Shown here in pieces: positions 1 through 6,199 of a stretch of 8,150 nucleotides of DNA. Position 1 is the stretch's first letter, and every line of letters starts with the position of its first letter. The stretch comes from CAZXDS01 sp964639525 (lineage in GTDB: Bacteria; Bacteroidota; Ignavibacteria; Ignavibacteriales; Melioribacteraceae). Made by a program: the position numbers and the translations under genes. Below the pieces are notes generated by a model. It had not been told where the DNA came from, did not search any database, and worked only from the letters and a program-made list of their open reading frames with translations. Location of the stretch: positions 1-8,150 of the forward strand of contig CAZXDS010000156.1 of NCBI GenBank assembly GCA_964639525.1, read 5' to 3'.

Positions 1-1
1 A

Positions 2-1150
2 ATGTGCGGTATGAATAAAAAAGAAGAAAACAAAAATATTTCAAAACCGGATTGGACACCGGAAAATGCAGGCGAGGCATTTGCTGTAAGTGTAGTTAAA
101 GGCAGTGAACCAAAATCAGCTGTCCGCAAAATTATTCACGCTGCCGAGGCTAAAAACTTACAGCCTTCCGTTGACTCATTAGTTGAAGGAGTTTTGAAAA
201 ACGACAGGACTTTATTGGCAAAGACAATAACACTGATAGAAAGTCAATCAGAACAACACAAACTGAAAGCCGAGCAAGTTGTTCAGAAGCTGCTACCGAA
301 AACCGGAAATTCAATAAGGATTGGAATAACCGGAGTTCCGGGTGCGGGAAAAAGCACATTGATTGAAGTACTTGGTTTATACTTAATTTCGCAAGGACAC
401 AAAGTTGCTGTTCTCACTGTGGACCCGAGCAGCAGTCTTTCCAAAGGCAGTATTCTCGGTGACAAAACCCGTATGGAAAAACTTTCCCGTGAAAAGGATT
501 GTTTCATTCGTCCTTCGCCGTCAAGCGGAACACTTGGCGGAGTTACGCGTAAAAGCCGCGAAACTATTCTTGTATGCGAAGCTGCAGGTTACGATGTAAT
601 CTTAATCGAAACAGTCGGCGTTGGTCAAAGTGAAATTACCGTTCGCTCAATGGTAGATTTCTTTTTGCTTGTGCTTATTGCAGGCGCCGGGGATGAACTG
701 CAGGGAATTAAAAAAGGAATAATGGAACTTGCCGATGCAATTGTAATTAACAAGACCGACGGTGATAATGAGCAACGGGCACACCTTGCAAAATCGCAAT
801 ATGAAACAGCTTTGCATTATATTCAGCAAGCCACAAAGGGATGGACTCCGAAAGTACAAACTGCGTCGGCAATTACCGGAAACGGTATTAAAGAAATTTG
901 GGATACTATTGAAGACTTTTTATTTGAAGTTAAGTCGTCAGGTGTTTTTGACGAGAGAAGAAAATCTCAAACAGTTGACTGGATGTTTACTATGGTTGAA
1001 AATAATTTAAAACAAAATTTCTATTCAAATAATCGCATAAGTGAAAAACTTTCTTCGGTGAAAAACCGAGTCTTAAACGGAGAAATGTTGCCGACTATTG
1101 GTGCGGAAAAATTGTTGGAAATATTTTACAAGTCGTTTGGCAATGAATAG
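2..1150 (+). CDS. meaB: MeaB/ArgK-type GTPase, methylmalonyl-CoA mutase chaperone
   Basis: This is a G3E-family P-loop GTPase that protects and reactivates adenosylcobalamin-dependent methylmalonyl-CoA mutase by gating cofactor loading (family knowledge). Numbered from the ATG at position 2, the sequence shows Walker A GVPGAGKST at residues 111-119, a VDPSS element at 140-144 followed by the conserved KGSILGDKTRM stretch at 148-158, the switch motif ETVGVGQSE at 203-211 and the base-specificity motif NKTD at 250-253. A short N-terminal segment with PDWTPENAGEAFA is typical of Bacteroidetes versions. Length (382 aa) is about normal. The start is uncertain: ATG at 2 or ATG at 11 (giving MNKKEENK). 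The second is attractive because its ATGA could overlap the stop of an upstream gene, perhaps a mutase subunit, outside the window. The 3' end overlaps the next gene by 8 bp, suggesting translational coupling. Function is confident; the 5' end is not. Confidence 0.93.
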   Translation: MCGMNKKEENKNISKPDWTPENAGEAFAVSVVKGSEPKSAVRKIIHAAEAKNLQPSVDSLVEGVLKNDRTLLAKTITLIESQSEQHKLKAEQVVQKLLPKTGNSIRIGITGVPGAGKSTLIEVLGLYLISQGHKVAVLTVDPSSSLSKGSILGDKTRMEKLSREKDCFIRPSPSSGTLGGVTRKSRETILVCEAAGYDVILIETVGVGQSEITVRSMVDFFLLVLIAGAGDELQGIKKGIMELADAIVINKTDGDNEQRAHLAKSQYETALHYIQQATKGWTPKVQTASAITGNGIKEIWDTIEDFLFEVKSSGVFDERRKSQTVDWMFTMVENNLKQNFYSNNRISEKLSSVKNRVLNGEMLPTIGAEKLLEIFYKSFGNE

Positions 1151-1580
1151 CTTAATTAAAAAAAACACTAAAATATTAATTGTTGATGATGATTCTTCCG
1201 ATAGATATAAACTTCGTAAAGCAATGGGGGTAGAAGGTTTTAGGGTTTCAATTGCAATTGACGGTGAAGACGGTTATGAAAAATATAAAGCGGAAAATCC
1301 GCAAATAATAATAACCGACTGGCTAATGCCTAAATTGAGCGGCATTGAGTTGATACAAAAAATAAGAGAAACCAATACACCGCAGCCGATAATAATAATG
1401 CTTTCTGCTGTTTACTCAGTTACAGCAAAAGCCATGGCTTTAAATTCAGGTGCGGATTACTGTTTGGCAAAGCCATTCATGAGGGATAAATTATTTGCGT
1501 TACTTGATGATATAATCAAAAAACCTATTCATAGTGAGAAATTTTTGCAAAAGGCTAAACAGAATGATAATAACAAAATG
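1143..1580 (+). CDS. cheB: CheB N-terminal part: response-regulator receiver domain, truncated by assembly gap
   Basis: These 146 codons form a complete receiver domain. Acidic pocket residues D15 and D16 follow the first strand (ILIVDDD), the predicted phospho-acceptor is D59 (TDWLMP), the switch Ser is S88 (MLSA), and the conserved Lys is K110 in AKPF. After the domain (about residue 125) comes a polar linker that runs into the Ns at an ATG codon. Because the DNA beyond the gap encodes the rest of a CheB methylesterase, the two parts most likely make one gene. In CheB, phosphorylation of this domain by CheA relieves inhibition of the methylesterase, giving chemotactic adaptation. I chose ATG 1143, which overlaps the meaB stop by 8 bp, over the in-frame ATG at 1098: the latter would add 15 residues encoded wholly inside meaB. 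No Shine-Dalgarno is visible, so translation probably depends on coupling to meaB. Confidence 0.85.
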
Positions 1581-1680
1581 NNNNNNNNNNNNNNNNNNNN
1601 NNNNNNNNNNNNNNNNNNNNNNNNNNNNNNNNNNNNNNNNNNNNNNNNNNNNNNNNNNNNNNNNNNNNNNNNNNNNNNNN
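1581..1680. other. Assembly gap of 100 Ns inside cheB
   Basis: There are exactly 100 N characters, the conventional placeholder for a scaffold gap of unknown length. The left codon ends at 1580 and the right reading frame resumes at 1681, so an intact single gene needs a missing length divisible by three. One hundred does not satisfy this. Lining up both sides with E. coli CheB from memory suggests about 70 missing residues (roughly 210 bp), which would include the catalytic Ser and His of the methylesterase. Confidence 0.97.
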
Positions 1681-2022
1681 CCGGGAGAGAAGCACATGAC
1701 TATTAGTAAAGAGTTAAAAATCCATTTACTTGATTCTCCTCCGATTAATTTTGTAAAACCATCGGCTGACCCGATGTTCAAAAGTATTGCCGAAGTGTTC
1801 GGCAGTAAATCCATTGGAGTTGTTTTAACCGGGATGGGTTCTGACGGTTCAATCGGGTGCGGATATATTTTTGCGGAAGGCGGTAAAATTGTAGTTGAAG
1901 ATCCATCAACCGCCATTTTACACTCAATGCCAAAAACCGTTGTAAACTTAAAATTGGCTGATGTGGTTGTTCCAATAGAAAAAATGGCGACAGAGATTAT
2001 CAAACTAATTGATAATATTTAA
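1681..2022 (+). CDS. cheB: CheB C-terminal part: protein-glutamate methylesterase domain, 5' end lost in gap
   Basis: The 113 codons right of the gap match the second half of the CheB methylesterase fold. They begin with PGEKHM (compare the family PGxKHM turn), continue with the PPxNxxxPSxDxxF-like stretch (PPINFVKPSADPMF), and contain VVLTGMGSDGS, whose Asp (codon 1843-1845) corresponds to the catalytic Asp of the Ser-His-Asp triad. They end with a GG...VVEDPSTA...SMPKTVV segment and a short terminal helix. The enzyme hydrolyses glutamate methyl esters, and can deamidate Gln, on chemoreceptor signalling domains at the cytoplasmic face of the receptor array. The catalytic Ser and His should lie in the gap. 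No cheR, cheA or receptor gene is visible nearby. The identity of this half is secure; that it joins the receiver domain at 1143-1580 is inferred from the order and fit of the two parts. Confidence 0.9.
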   Translation, partial: PGEKHMTISKELKIHLLDSPPINFVKPSADPMFKSIAEVFGSKSIGVVLTGMGSDGSIGCGYIFAEGGKIVVEDPSTAILHSMPKTVVNLKLADVVVPIEKMATEIIKLIDNI

Positions 2023-2036
2023 ATATTGGGTAAATC

Positions 2037-2044
2037 TATCTTTG
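2037..2044 (+). promoter_or_regulatory. Candidate Bacteroidetes-type -7 promoter element (TATCTTTG)
   Basis: TATCTTTG fits the TAnnTTTG -7 consensus of Bacteroidetes sigma factors exactly. It lies just after the cheB stop and would give a leader of roughly 40 nt before the transglycosylase start. A TTG at 2009-2011 could act as the -33 element, but its 25-nt spacing is longer than the usual 17-23, so the match is incomplete. Confidence 0.35.
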
Positions 2045-2088
2045 TATATTGGATATCTGCCTAAGAAGGTTTTTTTATCATTAACATT

Positions 2089-3072
2089 ATGAAAGATAAT
2101 ATCATGAAAAATCAAAAAATAAATAAAGCGAAAAATATAATTTTCAGTCTTACCATCATTTTATTTGCCTTTGTTTTTATTGGCGGAGCATATTTAATGT
2201 TACCCGAGTTGGGAGATACAAAAGAATACAATTCTATCAAGGATTATCCGAATAATTATGTGATTGTTTCGGTTCCAGTGCCAAAAAAGTTATCCTTCTG
2301 CGGCGAAAAGGTACCACTTCAAGTTCGTGATGTGTGGGAACGCATGGACAGAGAAATGACGGTAAATACTTATTGGCATTCCTCTACAATTCAATTCTTA
2401 AAATTATCACACCGTTGGTTCCCTATAATTGAGCCAATTTTAAAACGTAATGGTGTGCCTGATGATTTTAAATATATTTCTCTTATTGAAAGCGGATTTA
2501 GGAATGTAACTTCGCCCGCAAAAGCAGTGGGGTTTTGGCAATTTTTAAAAAGTCCTGCTAAAAAATACGGATTAGAAGTTAATAAAGAAGTTGACGAAAG
2601 ATACAATGTGGAAAAATCAACTGAAGCCGCATGCAAATACTTAAAAGAAGCATATGAAAAATTCGGGAGTTGGGCTCTTGCCGCAGCATCATTTAACATG
2701 GGAATTAATGGTATGGAAAAGCAACTTGGCCGCCAAAAAACAAAATCATATTATAATCTTGTTTTAAGCGATGAAACATCTCGATATGTATTTCGGGCAA
2801 TGGCAGTTCGTCAAATTATGAAAAATCCAAAGAAATACGGATTTAAAATCAACAAAAAAAATTTTTACAAGCCTCTTAAAACAAGATCAATAACATTAAA
2901 AGGAAGTATTAAAAGCATGTCGGACTATGCTCAAAAACTTCATATCAATTATAAAATTCTTAAACTTTATAATCCGTGGCTGCGTTCCGACAAACTAACT
3001 AATAAGAAAAAGAAAACATACAAGTTGTTGCTGCCTACAAAAATTAACAGCATGGTTTTGTTAAACGAATAA
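2089..3072 (+). CDS. MltD-like membrane-bound lytic murein transglycosylase (SLT/GH23 domain)
   Basis: This 327-residue protein has a short basic N-terminus, one hydrophobic segment (about residues 17-37) acting as signal anchor, a periplasmic linker and a soluble-lytic-transglycosylase domain (about 110-235). The catalytic Glu is E134 in ISLIESGF. The family GFWQF motif is at 148-152, and ASFNMG at 200-205 corresponds to the AYNxG motif. Such enzymes cleave the MurNAc-GlcNAc bond of peptidoglycan, forming 1,6-anhydro ends, during wall turnover or insertion of envelope machines. Beyond the catalytic domain, residues about 268-317 (a Ser-Ile-Thr start, SMSDYAQKLHINYKILKLYNP) look like one divergent LysM repeat, as in MltD, which usually has clearer and multiple LysM copies. 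ATG 2089 was used; ATG 2104 (MKNQKINK) is equally plausible because neither has a well-placed Shine-Dalgarno. The gene probably has its own promoter just downstream of cheB. Confidence 0.88.
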   Translation: MKDNIMKNQKINKAKNIIFSLTIILFAFVFIGGAYLMLPELGDTKEYNSIKDYPNNYVIVSVPVPKKLSFCGEKVPLQVRDVWERMDREMTVNTYWHSSTIQFLKLSHRWFPIIEPILKRNGVPDDFKYISLIESGFRNVTSPAKAVGFWQFLKSPAKKYGLEVNKEVDERYNVEKSTEAACKYLKEAYEKFGSWALAAASFNMGINGMEKQLGRQKTKSYYNLVLSDETSRYVFRAMAVRQIMKNPKKYGFKINKKNFYKPLKTRSITLKGSIKSMSDYAQKLHINYKILKLYNPWLRSDKLTNKKKKTYKLLLPTKINSMVLLNE

Positions 3073-3101
3073 TAGTTCTTAAATTTTTTTGTGCAAAATA
3101 G

Positions 3102-3443
3102 ATAAATAAAAGCACTAAATATTTTCAAGAAGGCAACGCTCTTATTTTCGTTCCCGGTGCAACTGCCGGAATAACAACTATTGAGTACGAATCCGGTTTA
3201 TTAAAAGATTATCCCGAATTTTGGGAAAAACTGATTCCGTCAAATCGTGGTTATAAACATGATGAAACTCGGTATGATGGAAATGGATTTTCTCATATTA
3301 GAGCCGCTCTGCAAGGAGCTTCATTTATCGTACCTTTCAAAAATGGAATGTTACTGCTCGGTACTTGGCAGCAGATTATTCTTGTGGATTTTGATAACAG
3401 AGTAAGAAAGCGAAAAGTAATTGTTCAATTACTTGGGGAATAA
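3102..3443 (+). pseudogene. 5'-truncated YjbQ/UPF0047 family protein (secondary thiamine-phosphate synthase-like)
   Basis: This open frame of 113 codons begins after an in-frame TAG (3099-3101) and has no ATG, GTG or TTG before the conserved region. It clearly encodes the main body of a YjbQ/UPF0047 protein: GNALIFVPGATAGITTIEYE (from frame residue 11), GNGFSH at 60-65, LLLGTWQQI near 84-92, and the terminal VDFDNR...RKVIVQ...GE. Intact family members run about 135-140 residues, with a start, a first beta strand and a helix before the GxxxxFVP strand. Here about 30-40 N-terminal codons are absent. The 29 bp between the mltD-like stop and the TAG hold no trace of them. The family is small, probably enzymatic, and some members show weak thiamine-phosphate synthase activity. 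The most likely explanation is a deletion that removed promoter, start and N-terminus, though an assembly error is possible. The coding body is otherwise free of stops, so any loss is recent. It ends 2 bp before the next ATG. Confidence 0.8.
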
Positions 3444-3445
3444 TA

Positions 3446-4000
3446 ATGAAAAATTTTCATTCTGAGGAGAAAAATAAAACAGTTACAATATTTGGAAGTT
3501 CCATTCCCAAACCTGGAGAATTGGAATACGATCAGGCTTATTTACTCGGAAAGTACCTGGGAGATAATGGATTCGACGTTTGTTCCGGCGGATATCAAGG
3601 AATTATGGATGCAGTTTCAAAAGGAGCGTTAGAAGCCGGCGCTAGAGCCATAGGCGTTACTGTTGATATATTCGGCGCAATGCCAAGTAAATATTTAACA
3701 CAGGAAATTGAAACCGATTCCTTATTCGAAAGATTGAACAATTTATTAGGTATTGGAGATGCCTACATAGTTTTGCCAGGCGGAACAGGTACAATGTTAG
3801 AACTTACACTTGTTTGGGAAAAAATGAATAAGGCATTGATTGCCGAAAAACCGTTTGCCTGCATAGGAAATATTTGGAAAAACATTGTTGTGGAAATGGA
3901 AAAAAGAATTGCTCTTGAGAAAAGAAGAGGTGGTCTTATCAAGTGTTTTAATAATGTAGAAACTTGTGCTGATTTTATTATGAAAAAATTATCGAGTTGA
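3446..4000 (+). CDS. LOG-family (TIGR00730) nucleoside-monophosphate phosphoribohydrolase-like protein
   Basis: This 184-residue Rossmann-like protein has the LOG-family motifs: an initial strand with FGSSIPKPG (the nucleotide-binding turn), SGGYQGIMDA with the following AL-EAGA helix and GVTV strand, and PGGTGTMLE at residues 111-119. The last corresponds to the family's PGGxGTxxE active-site motif. Such proteins were long misannotated as lysine decarboxylases. Characterised members release the base from cytokinin riboside 5'-monophosphates or AMP-like nucleotides. In a free-living bacterium the substrate is more likely a nucleotide salvage or damage product, which is inference. Length is normal. 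The ATG at 3446 follows the YjbQ remnant's stop by 2 bp and is preceded by GGGGA at 3435-3439, a usable Shine-Dalgarno. It was therefore probably the second gene of an operon with yjbQ, and the upstream truncation may have changed its expression. Confidence 0.87.
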   Translation: MKNFHSEEKNKTVTIFGSSIPKPGELEYDQAYLLGKYLGDNGFDVCSGGYQGIMDAVSKGALEAGARAIGVTVDIFGAMPSKYLTQEIETDSLFERLNNLLGIGDAYIVLPGGTGTMLELTLVWEKMNKALIAEKPFACIGNIWKNIVVEMEKRIALEKRRGGLIKCFNNVETCADFIMKKLSS

Positions 4001-4031
4001 AGTTAAAAATTGTAAACCATTTAAAACAAAA

Positions 4032-4050
4032 AAAGCGGCAAAACCGCTTT
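4032..4050 (-). terminator. Intrinsic terminator of the 54-residue minus-strand gene
   Basis: AAAGCGG (4032-4038) and CCGCTTT (4044-4050) form a perfect 7-bp stem around a CAAAA loop. Read on the minus strand, the hairpin is followed by a T-rich tract (TTTTGTTTT), as expected of a rho-independent terminator. The minus-strand stop codon (4049-4051) overlaps its first arm. On the plus strand no T tract follows, but the hairpin may still limit read-through from the convergent LOG gene. Confidence 0.8.
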
Positions 4051-4213
4051 AATTGATTGTAGTAACTTTGCTTATATCGTCAAGCTTAACAAATGATTCA
4101 TGAAATTTATAATTGCCTTGATCATTTTTGTAAGTTTTAATAACTTTAACAGAAATTTTTGAAGCCTTCTGTTTTCCTCTAGCTTTATCAGCAAATGTTT
4201 GTGTCTTTGCCAT
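4049..4213 (-). CDS. Small basic conserved-looking hypothetical protein, 54 aa
   Basis: The minus strand encodes 54 residues starting MAKTQTFADKARGK and continuing with KISVKVIKTYKND, GNYKFHES, VKLDDI and ending TTIN. It is strongly basic (11 Lys and 1 Arg), without signal peptide, membrane segment or cysteine, so it should be a small cytoplasmic protein. The pattern of a KVIK strand, a K-rich turn, GxYxFxE and a short acidic end suggests a two- or three-strand beta sheet. It loosely recalls DUF4295, a short Bacteroidetes protein that also starts MAK and has a KVIK...GxYxFxE pattern; I am not certain of that relation. Support for a real gene is good: GGAG lies 7 nt upstream of the ATG (in TATGGAGATAAATA), and the stop is fused to a strong intrinsic terminator. 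The gene lies downstream of the secreted nuclease on the same strand, about 106 bp away. Function is unknown. Confidence 0.75.
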   Translation of the reverse strand: MAKTQTFADKARGKQKASKISVKVIKTYKNDQGNYKFHESFVKLDDISKVTTIN

Positions 4214-4315
4214 TATTTATCTCCATAATTTTAGCTTGTAAAATTAAATAAATTTGCTTTAAATAGAAATACTAAACTGAAACATTTTTCACTTGAACTT
4301 TTGCTGCATTTACAA

Positions 4316-4358
4316 AAATTTACTTTAGCAAAATCATTTTTTTTGTCGAAGTAAATTT
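4316..4358 (-). terminator. Possible weak terminator at the end of the secreted nuclease gene
   Basis: AAATTTACTT (4316-4325) and AAGTAAATTT (4349-4358) are perfect 10-bp inverted arms with a 23-nt loop, spanning the nuclease stop codon at 4320-4322. On the minus strand the second arm runs into five Ts. The stem is AT-rich and the loop long, so termination would be weak; it could also be partly a chance product of coding sequence. Confidence 0.3.
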
Positions 4359-6086
4359 ACCTGCTGTGATTTTATAAAAGTATATTCCACTTTTCAGCTT
4401 ATCAGCGTTGAACTCTACAGAATGATATCCTGCATTCTTATATGTATTAACTAATTCTGTCACTTTCTGTCCTAACACATCATAAATTTTTAAAGAAACA
4501 AAAGAAGATTTAGGAATTGAAAAATTAATATTTGTACTTGGGTTAAACGGGTTTGGATAATTCTGGAACAGCTTAAATTCATTTGGTAAATTATCAGAAT
4601 AAGAAACCGGTGTTACATCGACGAATTCAAAATCCGCAACTACGGGAATATGGTCGGAAGCATTTATTGCATCGTTCGATTGCAAACTAAACTGCAATAA
4701 AGTTGATTCATCAAGAAACGGAGTAAACAAGGCAAAATTATTTTTCATTTGTAAAACAGAACCGGAATAAAAGATATAATCCAATCTGCCCGGAGGGAAT
4801 GAACTTCCGGTATCATACCATGTAAAGGTAAGCGGTGAATTTGTTGTAGTTGGAACAACATCCTCCAAGTTGGTTCCGTCCCAATCAGGATTAAAATCGG
4901 AACCGTAATTTGAATTATCTAAAATATCACCGGAAATTAAAGTATATGGCTGTCTGCTGCTGCCGACAAAATTCATATCACCCATAATTACAAAAGGAGT
5001 ATTTTCCGCAACGGTAAAATTTCCGATGCCATTTTTTGCATCACGGATAAAAGCCATAATTGCATCGACTTGTGCTTGTCGTTTGCTGTCGTTTACATCA
5101 CCGCCGCAGCATTTGGGATGCGAAAGAATAACAAGTAAATCGGTATCGAATTTTGGTCGCATATTTAACAAAAACGCTGCACTTCTTTTTGAGCCGGTGG
5201 TTGTAGTAATATCCTGTGATTGAATTATATTGTAACGGCTTGCAAGTATCAAGTCATAATCACTTTTGCCTGCAAACCAATTTTGTTCGCTTCCTGAAGG
5301 AAGGAATTGCTCCATTCTGTTTGCAACATCAGTGGCACTATGTTGAGAAATTTCTTCAAATCCTATTATTTCGGGGTCAATGGCATTTAGCATTCGAGAA
5401 AAATATGCTTCCTTTCCGGAATCGAATAATCCGTCAAACAAAACATTGTATGCTGCTATTCTAATCGAACCGCTGCTGTATTTAGAAATTGAAAATTCAG
5501 GAAGCGGTTCAAGGTTGTTGTTTTCAAAAGTATATTCTGCGCCACCGTTGTTATCGGGAATTTGATCGCCGTTTGTAAAATCCTTTAATATCATTTTAAT
5601 TGTGCCGCTGCTGAAAAGCGAAGTACCATTTATTATTGCAAATCTATCAATAGCAAATTCAAATCTATCTGATGTAACGGTCGGAGCAGAAAATAATCCC
5701 AAATCAGAATGTATAACGGAGATAGTATTTCCGTTTAATGAAACTTGTCCGCTTCTATTTCCGAAAACAAATTTCAATTCCGCACCGATTCCGGAAAAAC
5801 TTATTCCCGTATTCGGGTTATTGTCCGAATCAATATAGAGAGTAAGTTGATTGTTATCTTGTAAGTTTGCAGTAACACCTAAGGCAATACTTACAAATAA
5901 ATATTTCTCATCATTAAAAACAGCAAGATTATTTAAATCCATTCCCGTGTTAGAATCACTTGTATCTGAGTCTAAGACAGGAACATTATTCCAATCTGCG
6001 AACAATCCGTCAATAATTATTCTATTAGTTTGCGAAAATATAGCAGCATTAAATATTAAGATTAAAACTATTAAATTACGTTTCAT
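4320..6086 (-). CDS. Secreted endonuclease/exonuclease/phosphatase-family protein with CBM9-like N-terminus and T9SS sorting domain
   Basis: Numbered from the ATG at 6086 (588 aa). Residues 1-19 are a signal peptide. About 22-187 form a beta-rich domain opening with IIIDGLFADWNN, the usual start of CBM9-like/DOMON-type modules. About 208-488 form an EEP-fold domain: N214 (AAYNVLF), E245 (GFEEIS), H323 (LSHPK), D370 and N372 (IMGDMN), D436 (LDYIF), and D478-H479 (SDHIPV), matching the Mg-binding and catalytic residues of DNase I-like enzymes. About 499-588 form a T9SS type A sorting domain with FQNYPNPFNPST and the final GIYFYKI...KKMILLK. It should cross the outer membrane and be released or surface-anchored, cleaving phosphodiesters of DNA, RNA or another substrate; EEP phosphatases cannot be excluded. 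An in-frame ATG at 6149 would add 21 residues but has no ribosome binding site. ATG 6086 has TGGAAA just upstream and the cleaner signal peptide. The only cysteines in the mature protein are the adjacent pair C326-C327. Confidence 0.88.
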   Translation of the reverse strand: MKRNLIVLILIFNAAIFSQTNRIIIDGLFADWNNVPVLDSDTSDSNTGMDLNNLAVFNDEKYLFVSIALGVTANLQDNNQLTLYIDSDNNPNTGISFSGIGAELKFVFGNRSGQVSLNGNTISVIHSDLGLFSAPTVTSDRFEFAIDRFAIINGTSLFSSGTIKMILKDFTNGDQIPDNNGGAEYTFENNNLEPLPEFSISKYSSGSIRIAAYNVLFDGLFDSGKEAYFSRMLNAIDPEIIGFEEISQHSATDVANRMEQFLPSGSEQNWFAGKSDYDLILASRYNIIQSQDITTTTGSKRSAAFLLNMRPKFDTDLLVILSHPKCCGGDVNDSKRQAQVDAIMAFIRDAKNGIGNFTVAENTPFVIMGDMNFVGSSRQPYTLISGDILDNSNYGSDFNPDWDGTNLEDVVPTTTNSPLTFTWYDTGSSFPPGRLDYIFYSGSVLQMKNNFALFTPFLDESTLLQFSLQSNDAINASDHIPVVADFEFVDVTPVSYSDNLPNEFKLFQNYPNPFNPSTNINFSIPKSSFVSLKIYDVLGQKVTELVNTYKNAGYHSVEFNADKLKSGIYFYKITAGKFTSTKKMILLK

Positions 6087-6199
6087 TTTATTTCCAAATA
6101 AATGTAAAAGACAGAATAATAAAAATATGTAAACAATATTTTTTTTCATAAAATAATTACAATATTAATTGTTAAATTAATAGGCAAAGAATAATTGAT

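Noticed and set aside
1098..1142. Upstream ATG at 1098 as the cheB start
   Set aside because: It adds 15 residues coded inside meaB with no receiver-domain similarity; the ATG at 1143 begins directly before the first strand of the fold.
1500..2003. Long reading frames crossing the N run, including one on the minus strand
   Set aside because: They exist only because Ns are read as open codons. The plus-strand CheB homology on both sides explains the coding signal.
3348..3443. ATG at 3348 as the start of a short protein in the YjbQ frame
   Set aside because: It lies deep within the conserved YjbQ body and would encode only the last third of the fold; no Shine-Dalgarno precedes it.
3446..4000. 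Lysine decarboxylase function for the LOG-family gene
   Set aside because: The PGGxGTxxE motif and length are those of LOG phosphoribohydrolases; there is no PLP-binding domain, so the older lysine decarboxylase label is a misannotation.
5026..6132. Several plus-strand ORFs of 60-90 codons opposite the nuclease gene
   Set aside because: They are antisense to a gene with clear domain motifs throughout, lack ribosome binding sites and show no recognisable protein features.
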